NCBI GenBank assembly: GCA_964019135.1
Contig: OZ025260.1
Span: 27,894,254 to 27,958,253, forward strand
DNA: 64,000 nt
Direction: 5' to 3'
From: Arenicola marina
Lineage: Eukaryota; Annelida; Polychaeta; Arenicolidae
In this document: positions 58,901 through 64,000 of the stretch, in pieces
Layout of the letters: every line of letters begins with the position of its first letter
How positions within the stretch are numbered: the first letter of the stretch is position 1
Notes under the pieces: model-generated
What the model was told of the DNA's origin: nothing
Seen by the model: the letters and a program-made list of their open reading frames with translations, nothing else
Database searches by the model: none
Translations under genes and position numbers: made by a program

Positions 58901-60271
58901 ACCATCCAGTGTACGTCCTTCTCGTTATGTCCATGTGTTATCTAAGTGTCGGTTACAAATGGCCAATGCCCCCTATAAGATGTAGCACACCATCCAGTGT
59001 ACGTCCTTCTCGTTATGTCCATGTGTTATCTAAGTGTCGGTTACAAATGACCAAGGCCCCCTATAAGGTGTAGCACACCATCCAGCGTACGTCCTTCTCG
59101 TTATGTCCATGTGTTATCTAAGTGTCGGTTACAAATGGCCAATGCCCCCTATAAGATGTAGCACACCATCCAGTGTACGTCCTTCTCGTTATGTCCATGT
59201 GTTATCTAAGTGTCGGTTACAAATGACCAAGGCCCCCTATAAGATGTAGCACACCATCCAGTGTACGTCCTTCTCGTTATGTCCATGTGTTATCTAAGTG
59301 TCGGTTACAAATGGCCAATCCCCCCTAAAAGGTGTAGCACACCACCCAGCCATCCAGTACACAATTCCTTCTCATTCTCCTGCCGCATAGAATGCAAGCG
59401 GATCGTCGTTGTGTGGGACACTCTGCGGCGCTGTTCCAGTAACCTGCACGAAGCCGCCCACCTCGGGAAAGATCGCACGTTTATCTGCAGGTCAGCATTA
59501 CAGTGGATCCTATGATAGGAACCCTCAAGCCAAATAGATTAGGGGCATGTTTTCACGATCTCTTTTGATACATCGCCAAGAAACAAGCAGCAATTAAGGG
59601 AATCTAATTTAATAATATAATGGTATAAGCAACTTTATATATGACTGCCTGTTTAACCACAGTCTACTTGTGGCAATTTTATTTCATGTAATTAAAAACG
59701 GTTGATACAGTGATCTAATATGGCAAATCAGATACTACTACAAAATCGAGAAGGATTTAATCCAACAAATTGATGATCCCAGTACAACATATTTGAAAAG
59801 CTATAGAAATGAAAGATGTCCATGATATAATGTATTTATTTGCATGTTGTTAACCCATATGTATAAATGTCTTTTGAGCGTTACGTATTTTTTTAGTTAA
59901 TTGATTGTAACTTATGTTAATTTGCCTGGTGATAAAGTCAAAATAAGTACGTAAAAAAACAGTAATGCAGTTGTTCCCTATCCTCAACAATACCGCTGTG
60001 TCAATTTAACGTTGAAGAACTTTAGTGCAATGTATTAAAATAGCTGGGTGACTCATAAATCATGATATTGACGCATTTTGATACGTGAAACCATTAATTT
60101 AACCACTAATTGAAAACTATATTATTGGTTTGTATTTTTGTTATTCCAGGAACTTGCAATGTCTGCAGTTCACCCTTCAGCATTGCCCGGACTTTGCGGA
60201 GGTACTCATCCCCGATATCTACCGGAATATCGACTGCTCTGGGGTGGACATGACCTGGAGTGACTACTTCG
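28856..60271 (+). CDS. Large secreted mosaic protein: repeated Cys module, 3 LDLa, SUEL-type lectin
   Basis: Nineteen exons: 28856-28931, 29650-29767, 30220-30350, 31334-31463, 34731-34852, 36022-36121, 36649-36770, 37462-37573, 37804-37922, 38824-39168, 40165-40285, 41462-41637, 42213-42303, 43616-43782, 46489-46782, 50705-50948, 51438-52297, 59391-59490, 60150-60271. Every junction is GT-AG and every phase fits; together they give 3,550 nt (about 1,183 aa). After a signal peptide come eight two-exon modules, the first exon phase 1-2 and the second phase 2-1, each usually with three cysteines. An LDLa exon (phase 1-1) follows module 4 and a lectin exon (phase 1-1) follows module 6. Many N-X-S/T sites fit secretion. 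LDLa and SUEL-type lectin domains suggest binding to ligands or carbohydrates outside the cell. The module is unknown to me. The last exon ends in phase 1, so more sequence follows. Confidence 0.83.
29344..29490 (+). repeat. Interspersed repeat family C, copy 2 (intron 1)
   Basis: Direct repeat of 14090-14240, ending in a C-rich run. A tRNA-like B-box (minus strand, GGGTTGAATCCCCGC) lies upstream near 29095-29110 and may be an old SINE remnant. Confidence 0.7.
29650..30350 (+). CDS. Mosaic gene module 1 (exons 2 and 3)
   Basis: Exon 29650-29767 encodes LCSKEAAVHCLDNY ... FRFC. Exon 30220-30350 encodes NYPVISSCLMNARV, STCSDSDWEAIL and PFHPNCQHI. Six cysteines: C-x7-C and a third at the end of the first exon; C, C and C in the second, with W between the last two. 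The split codon AA|T at the internal junction reads through cleanly. Confidence 0.85.
30547..31008 (+). mobile_element. MITE family D, copy 1 (intron)
   Basis: Inverted ends are CCCAAAACG..TCATAGTGAC and GTCACTATGACGTTTTGGG, with the GACGAAAACGTCAGACC motif just inside the left end. The body is colinear with 38390-38768, sharing GAATTTCGGCCTCCAAGA and AATCACTTCTTTAGC. Confidence 0.85.
31334..34852 (+). CDS. Mosaic gene module 2 (exons 4 and 5)
   Basis: Exon 31334-31463 encodes LCNAEMADACITPYKAQ ... FKVLC. Exon 34731-34852 encodes NFTSVDTCLSNVL, QCTDWDMVV and GAFYPACDAI. The order matches module 1: LC, C-x-x-Y, terminal C, then C, C-x-D-W, P-x-C. The intron inside the module is 3.3 kb. Confidence 0.85.
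33185..33455 (+). mobile_element. tRNA-derived SINE, full-length copy with TSD
   Basis: The head is tRNA-like, with A-box region TAGCTCAGTGGGCTAGAGCG and B-box GGTTCGAGCCCC. A unique body follows (GGATAAAGATCCCATGTC, GACGCGATATGACC), ending in an (ACCA)n tail. It is flanked by ATCTGTTTTTCAG (33172-33184) and ATCTGTTTTCAG (33456-33467), a target duplication typical of LINE-mobilised insertion. Confidence 0.92.
33625..33744. repeat. Inverted repeat, ~44-bp arms
   Basis: The arm CACGAGCGCTCACCT..CAGTACTGTGTCAG is repeated inverted at 33701-33744 with a 32-base loop. Probably a small foldback element. Confidence 0.85.
35480..35516. repeat. Short hairpin in intron
   Basis: AACCGTGAAAC and GTTTCACGGTT flank a short loop. 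The surrounding intron (34853-36021) also has C/G homopolymer-rich DNA at 35130-35340 and no recognised exon. Confidence 0.7.
36022..36770 (+). CDS. Mosaic gene module 3 (exons 6 and 7)
   Basis: Exon 36022-36121 encodes YCNLQDVVDCYLATNITTQ ... MELCD. Exon 36649-36770 encodes HFTELDGCLSVAKANASACP, DWEGLLADIVKPFYPTCHQR. It has the same six-Cys pattern as modules 1 and 2, the C-P-D-W motif, and the F-Y-P-x-C ending. Glycosylation sites: NIT and NAS. Confidence 0.87.
37462..37922 (+). CDS. Mosaic gene module 4 (exons 8 and 9)
   Basis: Exon 37462-37573 encodes TCGAEGILLCLEPYESLL ... SELC. Exon 37804-37922 encodes FMLDIDACINTVKPPYEVCP, SFSTFVQVFTDPLYDMCKS. Six cysteines in the expected places; Trp after the fifth Cys is replaced by Phe. 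Confidence 0.85.
38390..38768 (+). mobile_element. MITE family D, copy 2 (intron)
   Basis: Same orientation and order of blocks as 30547-31008. Inverted ends: CGAAAACGTCATATTGACG on the left and TCACTGTTACGTTTTCG on the right. It lies immediately upstream of the LDLa exon. Confidence 0.85.
38824..39168 (+). CDS. Mosaic gene exon 10: three LDL-receptor class A repeats
   Basis: One GC-rich 345-nt exon, phase 1-1. Repeat 1 has GYCVPRDQVCDGHIHC and ends LDEMEC. Repeat 2 is canonical: FHCARSGQCVPGYAVCNGQ, SDCLGGEDEVGC. Repeat 3 reads AACDDGSCVPRSSLCDQKRD, CPHGEDED and lacks its sixth Cys before the exon ends; the first Cys of the next exon could supply it. The acidic C-terminal motifs fit calcium binding. 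The symmetric phase marks it as an insertable exon. Confidence 0.93.
39230..40066. repeat. 39-bp minisatellite (intron 10)
   Basis: About 21 units built on TTCAGATATATCTGGGCAGT followed by AATTTCCTGTTGCCACTTG. Because 39 is a multiple of 3, long frames stay open on both strands (13-residue repeats). The array starts 60 bases after the LDLa donor; nothing supports translation. Confidence 0.93.
40165..41637 (+). CDS. Mosaic gene module 5 (exons 11 and 12)
   Basis: Exon 40165-40285 encodes CEVNQCFSTIGNVL ... MSRVC. Exon 41462-41637 encodes MVSETVKCLFEVYKTHYSED ... GLTIICEISLPVTITEG. The first exon keeps the C-x4-C and terminal C; the second has only two cysteines, so the module is more diverged. 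Phases 1-2 and 2-1 are kept. Confidence 0.8.
40651..40896 (-). mobile_element. tRNA-derived SINE, near full length, minus strand
   Basis: Reverse complement of the 33185-33455 family, including the B-box (GGGGCTCGAACCACCG here), the A-box region and the body. It lies in the intron inside module 5. Confidence 0.9.
42213..43782 (+). CDS. Mosaic gene module 6 (exons 13 and 14)
   Basis: Exon 42213-42303 encodes CSNMQERNQQ ... LPDVIC. Exon 43616-43782 encodes DLGGVLNDIAMQVQECQMLA, FVYYNDITRFVLAAASRLYQ, CTYTLPPGILPEPIA. It keeps the phase pattern and the first and last Cys of each exon. Of the modules it is the least like modules 1-4. Confidence 0.75.
42919..43155. repeat. 30-bp minisatellite (intron inside module 6)
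   Basis: Eight near-identical units of GTAAGACCACGTCTCTAGTG plus ATATCACTAT. The unit length is a multiple of 3, so frames remain open on both strands without meaning. Each unit begins with a GTAAG donor-like string. Confidence 0.95.
43910..44720. repeat. Interspersed repeat family A, copy 2 (inverted)
   Basis: Inverted relative of 7240-8280: AGGTCAAAGGTCAAGGTCAC near 44036, GGGGCTCCCACGGGCGTCCT near 44491, TTTTCGGTATATAGTCGAAA near 44597. No coding capacity. Confidence 0.6.
44721..46096. other. Intron DNA, no exon recognised
   Basis: Contains a G run at 45590-45603 and a few AT-rich stretches. Phases of the exons at 43616 and 46489 fit without any exon here. Confidence 0.4.
46098..46404. 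mobile_element. 307-bp MITE with ~20-bp inverted ends
   Basis: Ends CTAGCTCACACTGTGCCGG and CCGGCATTTGTGTGAGCTAG are inverted relatives. The interior is rich in CCCCGGT/ACCGGGG. If the element starts at TAGCTC, a GCC flanks both sides, a possible 3-bp duplication. It lies 84 bases before the lectin exon. Confidence 0.75.
46489..46782 (+). CDS. Mosaic gene exon 15: SUEL-type galactose-binding lectin domain
   Basis: Phase 1-1 exon. It shows the family order: LSLTCAPGQSLNITSAHYGH, a Cys in the VLMCPG segment, KVKAACQDQANCTLKV, FTDSC, and LSVTYTCQGL. These are the disulfide and sugar-site framework residues of the SUEL/rhamnose-binding lectin (Gal_Lectin) family. The domain is about 95 residues, the usual size. 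It ends at CTCC|GTGAGT; reading on would hit TAG after three more codons. Its 3' end is the seed of the 62-bp array. Confidence 0.9.
46751..50287. repeat. 62-bp minisatellite made of exon end plus 5' splice site
   Basis: Units read TCTCAGCGTGACCTACATGT, GTCAAGGACTCC, GTGAGTAGTATCG(A/G)GGCAAG, GGTCTCATTG. The first 32 bases of the unit equal the last 32 bases of the lectin exon and the next bases equal its donor. About 33 units run to 48794 and about 11 more follow the MITE insertion from 49592. Variation is almost limited to A/G after ATCG and to ACATG/ACACG. Confidence 0.96.
48795..49591 (+). mobile_element. MITE family B, complete 797-bp copy inserted in the 62-bp array
   Basis: It begins AGGGCTGTACAG and ends CTGTACAGCCCT. 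It interrupts one 62-bp unit between CTCAT and ATTGTC; other units read CTCATTGTC, so a 2-bp AT was duplicated. The half next to the left end matches 12763-13147 inverted. No transposase. Confidence 0.92.
50705..52297 (+). CDS. Mosaic gene module 7 (exons 16 and 17), enlarged
   Basis: Exon 50705-50948 encodes IGCHLGCKTCYGMDLVQNC ... LWLNNSEAVC. Exon 51438-52297 (860 nt, GC-rich) encodes HPDRNPHIDELLRVARCKAE ... ILKALCAA. Phases are kept, but the second exon holds a long, nearly Cys-free, probably helical insert. Motifs GHEALQKMMETV, GEDLRKFTTFMDV and GHEDLRKIVEQMV recur within it, suggesting an internal helical repeat. No family recognised. Confidence 0.82.
51060..51360. repeat. ~18-bp minisatellite (intron inside module 7)
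   Basis: Units of ACAGTACTGTATTCATGT and variants repeat imperfectly, mainly 51200-51330. ORFs over it are artefacts. Confidence 0.85.
52314..52500 (+). mobile_element. tRNA-derived SINE, 5'-truncated
   Basis: Starts at TGGCCACCTGAGTGCC, keeps the start of the B-box GGTTCGAGCC (with a small deletion after it), then the body to GTGGTTAAAGCGTCCTGAAT. It lies about 17 bases after the exon 17 donor. Confidence 0.9.
52840..59345. repeat. 88-bp minisatellite, about 74 units (intron 17)
   Basis: Unit: TCTCGTTATGTCCATGTGTT, ATCTAAGTGTCGGTTACAAA, TGGCCAATGCCCCCTATAAG, GTGTAGCACACCATCCAGTG, TACGTCCT. Diagnostic variants (AATG/AAGG before CCCCC, AAGGTG/AAGATG, GTAC/GCGTAC) recur in blocks. A diverged unit lies upstream at about 52595-52655. 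The last unit fades into the acceptor of exon 18. Confidence 0.97.
59391..60271 (+). CDS. Mosaic gene module 8 (exons 18 and 19)
   Basis: Exon 59391-59490 encodes CKRIVVVWDTLRRCSSNLHE ... RTFIC. Exon 60150-60271 encodes NLQCLQFTLQHCPDFAEVLI, PDIYRNIDCSGVDMTWSDYF. The compact six-Cys pattern returns: C-x-C spacing and terminal C in the first exon; three Cys in the second, with C-P-D-F in place of C-P-D-W. It ends in phase 1 with donor GTAAAT. Confidence 0.83.
59495..60149. other. AT-rich intron inside module 8
   Basis: No exon, repeat or RNA gene seen. Confidence 0.5.
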
Positions 60272-60335
60272 GTAAATACATATTACATGCCTTGCCCGCC
60301 CCTGTCGAAGATTTGGCATTTGTGCTTGTCGTTTC

Positions 60336-60447
60336 CCATGTCCCTCTTCGCAAAGAGTTAGGGGTTACCCCGGCTCCACTCTCCCTTCCTTCTGTCATTG
60401 ACGCGATATGCCCAAAAGTGGTTGAAGCGTCCTGATTATACGACCAA
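60336..60447 (+). mobile_element. tRNA-derived SINE, 3' part only
   Basis: Body and tail only: CCCATGTCCCTCTTCGCAAA, CATTGACGCGATATG, AAAAGTGGTTGAAGCGTCCT. Confidence 0.88.
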
Positions 60448-60475
60448 CCATCGTTCTTGTCGCTGTGTAATACAG

Positions 60476-60672
60476 GAAGCCATTTTGGCTGGTCCACGGT
60501 CGAAGTTACCGTTGAGAAATCTGATAACGATAATGAAAATGTGACCTTTATTACAACAATGAGAATATACAATTCGTTTCTACGAGTAACTCATGTCCAG
60601 TTTATTAACGAAAAAATGTTTTCTTGCACGAAGTTTCACTTTATCAATGCAATGCGAAGCATAAGTCCTTAG
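60476..60672 (+). CDS. Candidate next or last exon of the mosaic gene
   Basis: After the acceptor TAATACAG the frame that follows phase 1 is open for 64 codons: SHFGWSTVEVTVEKSDNDNE ... INAMRSISP, then TAG at 60670-60672, exactly at the edge of the 30-bp array. If real, it ends the protein at about 1,248 aa. It has one Cys, no module features and no AATAAA nearby, so it may be chance. Confidence 0.3.
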
Positions 60673-63600
60673 AGAAGGCGGCCCGTAGAGTGTGGTCTCC
60701 AGGGAAGGCGGCCCGTAGAGTGTGGTCCCCGGAGAAGGCGGTCCGTAGAGTGTGGTCCGCAGAGAAGGCGGTCCGTAGAGTGTGGTCCCCAGGGAAGGCG
60801 GTCCGTAGAGTGTGGTCTCCAGGGAAGGCGGCCCGTAGAGTGTGGTCCCCAGGGAAGGCGGCCCGTAGAGTGTGGTCCCCAGGGAAGGCGGTTCGTAGAG
60901 TGTGGTCCCCGGAGAAGGCGGTCCGTAGAGTGTGGTCCCCAGAGAAGGCGGTCCGTAGAGTGTGGTCCCCAGGGAAGGCGGTCCGTAGAGTGTGGTCCCA
61001 AGGGAAGGTGGTCCGTAGAGTGTGGTCCCCAGGGAAGGTGGTCCGTAGAGTGTGGTCCCCAGGGAAGGTGGTCCGTAGAGTGTGGTCCCCAGGGAAGGTG
61101 GTCCGTAGAGTGTGGTCCCAAGGGAAGGTGGTCCGTAGAGTGTGGTCCCCAGGGAAGGCGGTCCGTAGAGTGTGGTCCCCAGGGAAGGCGGTCCGTAGAG
61201 TGTGGTCCCCAGAGAAGGCGGTCCGTAGAGTGTGGTCCCCGGAGAAGGCGGTCCGTAGAATGTGGTCCCCGGGGAAGGCGGTCCGTAGATTGTGGTCCCC
61301 GGGGAAGGCGGTCTGTAGAGTGTGGTCCCCAGGGAAGGCGGTCCGTAGATTGTGGTCCTCGGGGAAGGCGGTCTGTAGAGTGTGGTCCCCGGGGAAGGCG
61401 GTCCGTAGATTGTGGTCCCCAGGGAAGGCGGTCTGTAGAGTGTGGTCCCCAGGGAAGGCGGTCCGTAGAGTGTGGTCCCCAAGGAAAGCGGTCAGTAGAG
61501 TGTGGTCTCCGGGGAAGGCGGTCCGTAGAGTGTGGTCCCCGGGGAAGGCAGTCTGTAGAGTGTGGTCTCCGGGGAAGGCGGTCCGTAGAGTGTGGTCCCC
61601 GGGGAAGGCGGTCCGTAGAGTGTGGTCCCCGGGGAAGGCGGTCCGTAGAGTGTGGTCTCCGGGGAAGGCGGTCCGTTGATTGTGGTCCCCAGGGAAGGCG
61701 GTCTGTAGAGTGTGGTCCCCAGGGAAGGCGGTCTGTAGAGTGTGGTCCCCAGGGAAGGCGGTCCGTAGAGTGTGGTCCCCGGGGAAGGCGGTCCGTAGAG
61801 TGTGGTCCCCGGGGAAGGCGGTCCGTAGAGTGTGGTCTCCGGGGAAGGCGGTCCGTAGAGTGTGGTCCCCGGGGAAGGCGGTCCGTAGATTGTGATCCCC
61901 GGGGAAGGCGGTCTGTAGAGTGTGGTCCCCAGGGAAGGCGGTCCGTAGAGTGTGGTCCCCGGGGAAGGCGGTCCGTAGAGTGTGGTCCCCGGGGAAGGCG
62001 GTCCGTAGAGTGTGGTCTCCGGGGAAGGCGGTCCGTAGATTGTGGTTCCCAGGGAAGGCGGTCTGTAGAGTGTGGTCCCCAGGGAAGGCGGTCCGTAGAG
62101 TGTGGTCCCCGGAGAAGGCGGTCCGTAGAGTGTGGTCCCCGGGGAAGGCGGTCCGTAGAGTGTGGTCTCCGGGGAAGGCGGTCCGTAGAGTGTGGTCTCC
62201 GGGGAAGGCGGTCCGTAGAGTGTGGTCCCCGGGGAAGGCGGTCTGTAGAGTGTGGTCTCCAGGGAAGGCGGTCCGTAGAGTGTGGTCCCCGGGGAAGGCG
62301 GTCCGTAGAGTGTGGTCTCCGGGGAAGGCGGTCCGTAGAGTGTGGTCCCCGGGGAAGGCGGTCTGTAGAGTGTGGTCTCCAGGGAAGGCGGTCCGTAGAG
62401 TGTGGTCCCCGGGGAAGGCGGTCCGTAGAGTGTGGTCCCCGGGGAAGGCGGTCCGTAGATTGTGGTCCCCGGGGAAGGCGGTCCGTAGAGTGTGGTCCCC
62501 GGGGAAGGCGGTCTGTAGAGTGTGGTCCCCGGGGACGGCGGTCCGTAGAGTGTGGTCCCCGGGGAAGGCGGTCCGTAGAGTATGGTCCCCGTGGAAGGCG
62601 GTCCGTAGAGTGTGGTCCCCGGGGAAGGCGATCCGTATAGTGTGGTCCCCAGGGCAGGCGGTCTGTAGAGTGTGGTCCCCAAGGAAGGTGGTCCGTAGAG
62701 TGTGATCTCCGGGGAAGGCGGTCCGTAGAGTGTGGTCCCCGGGGAAGGCGGTCCGTAGAGTGTGGTCCCCGGGGAAGGCGGTCCGTAGAGTGTGGTCCCC
62801 GGGGAAGGCGGTCCGTAGAGTGTGGTCCACGGGGAAGGCGGTCCGTAGAGTGTGGTCCCCGGGGAAGGCGGTCCGTAGAGTGTGGTCCCCGGGGAAGGCG
62901 GTCCGTAGAGTGTGGTCCCCGGGGAAGGCGGTTCGTAGAGTGTGGTCCCCAGGGAAGGCGGTCTGTAGAGTGTGGTCCCCGGGAAACGCGGTCCGTAGAG
63001 TGTGGTCCCCGGGGAAGGCGGTCCGTAGAGTGTGGTCCCCGGGGAAGGCGGTCCGTAGAGTGTGGTCCCCAGGGAAGGCGGTCCGTAGAGTGTGGTCCCC
63101 GGGGAAGGCGGTCCGTAGAGTGTGGTCCCCGGGGAAGGCGGTCCGTAGATTGTGGTCCCCGGGGAAGGCGGTCCGTAGAGTGTGGTCCCCGGGGAAGGCG
63201 GTCTGTAGAGTGTGGTCCCCGGGGACGGCGGTCCGTAGAGTGTGGTCCCCGGGGAAGGCGGTCCGTAGAGTATGGTCCCCGTGGAAGGCGGTCCGTAGAG
63301 TGTGGTCCCCGGGGAAGGCGATCCGTATAGTGTGGTCCCCAGGGCAGGCGGTCTGTAGAGTGTGGTCCCCAAGGAAGGTGGTCCGTAGAGTGTGATCTCC
63401 GGGGAAGGCGGTCCGTAGAGTGTGGTCCCCGGGGAAGGCGGTCCGTAGAGTGTGGTCCCCGGGGAAGGCGGTCCGTAGAGTGTGGTCCCCGGGGAAGGCG
63501 GTCCGTAGAGTGTGGTCCACGGGGAAGGCGGTCCGTAGAGTGTGGTCCCCGGGGAAGGCGGTCCGTAGAGTGTGGTCCCCGGGGAAGGCGGTCCGTAGAG

Positions 63601-64000
63601 TGTGGTCTCCGGGGAAGGCGGTTCGTAGAGTGTGGTCCCCAGGGAAGGCGGTCTGTAGAGTGTGGTCCCCGGGAAACGCGGTCCGTAGAGTGTGGTCCCC
63701 GGGGAAGGCGGTCCGTAGATTGTGGTCCCCGGGGAAGGCGGTCCGTAGAGTGTGGTCCCCAGGGAAGGCGGTCCGTAGAGTGTGGTCCCCGGGGAAGGCG
63801 GTCCGTAGAGTGTGGTCTCCGGGGAAGGCGGTCCGTAGAGTGTGGTCCCCAGGGAAGGCGGTCCGTAGAGTGTGGTCCCCGGGGAAGGCGGTCCGTAGAG
63901 TGGTCCCCGGGGAAGGCGGTCCGTAGAGTGTGGTCCCCGGGGAAGGCGGTCCGTATAGTGTGGTCCCCAGGGCAGGCGGTCTGTAGAGTGTGGTCCCCAA
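60664..64000. repeat. 30-bp minisatellite with higher-order structure, runs off the window
   Basis: More than 110 units of TGTGGTCCCCGGGGAAGGCG plus GTCCGTAGAG. A set of unit variants from 62431 onward recurs 690 bp (23 units) later from 63121, and a third partial set begins near 63930, so multi-unit blocks were amplified. One unit near 63900 has lost 2 bp. The very long ORFs on both strands are artefacts of a 30-bp (10-codon) period. Confidence 0.97.

Noticed and set aside
60644..64000. Open frames up to 1,118 residues on both strands, resembling a 10-residue-repeat protein
   Set aside because: They are open in several frames and on both strands because the minisatellite unit is 30 bp. There is no start context, splice support or non-repeat sequence.

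Overview
The window is animal (metazoan) nuclear DNA: short exons with GT-AG junctions, long introns, polyadenylation signals, tRNA-derived SINEs, cut-and-paste DNA transposons and many minisatellites. A spartin homolog, a UPF0462/C4orf33 homolog and a secreted protein joining LDL-receptor class A repeats to a SUEL-type galactose-binding lectin domain fit a marine invertebrate, probably a deuterostome (cephalochordate, hemichordate or echinoderm). The species cannot be fixed from the sequence alone.

Layout. 1-3.8 kb: AT-rich DNA, the right end of a transposon, a LINE remnant and a 73-bp minisatellite carrying CRE and E-box sites. 3.86-6.33 kb: a complete five-exon UPF0462 (C4orf33-like) gene, + strand. 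6.2-17.5 kb: gene-poor DNA with interspersed repeats, G-rich tandem DNA, MITEs and foldbacks. 17.6-21.7 kb: a spartin (SPART/SPG20)-like gene, + strand, with a CCAAT/GC-box promoter; its frame is broken by a 1-base deletion and two in-frame TAG codons. 22.06-22.52 kb: a duplicate of the UPF0462 3' end with its poly(A) signal. 22.84-27.51 kb: a 4.67-kb transposon with ~205-bp inverted ends and a perfect 9-bp target duplication.

28.86-60.3 kb and probably beyond: one large + strand gene, which I assembled from 19 phase-consistent exons (about 1,183 codons). It starts with a signal peptide and consists mainly of an unfamiliar cysteine module encoded by pairs of exons (phase 1-2, then phase 2-1). 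A three-LDLa exon and a lectin exon, both phase 1-1, sit between modules. I do not recognise the module; it is the best candidate here for something undescribed.

The introns of this gene are packed with minisatellites: 39-bp, 30-bp, 62-bp, 18-bp, 88-bp and another 30-bp array running off the window end. The 62-bp array is built from the 3' end of the lectin exon plus its 5' splice site, so about 44 copies of the donor follow the real one. The 88-bp array runs up to a 3' splice site. The three genes share no obvious pathway; only the duplicated UPF0462 tail links two of them.
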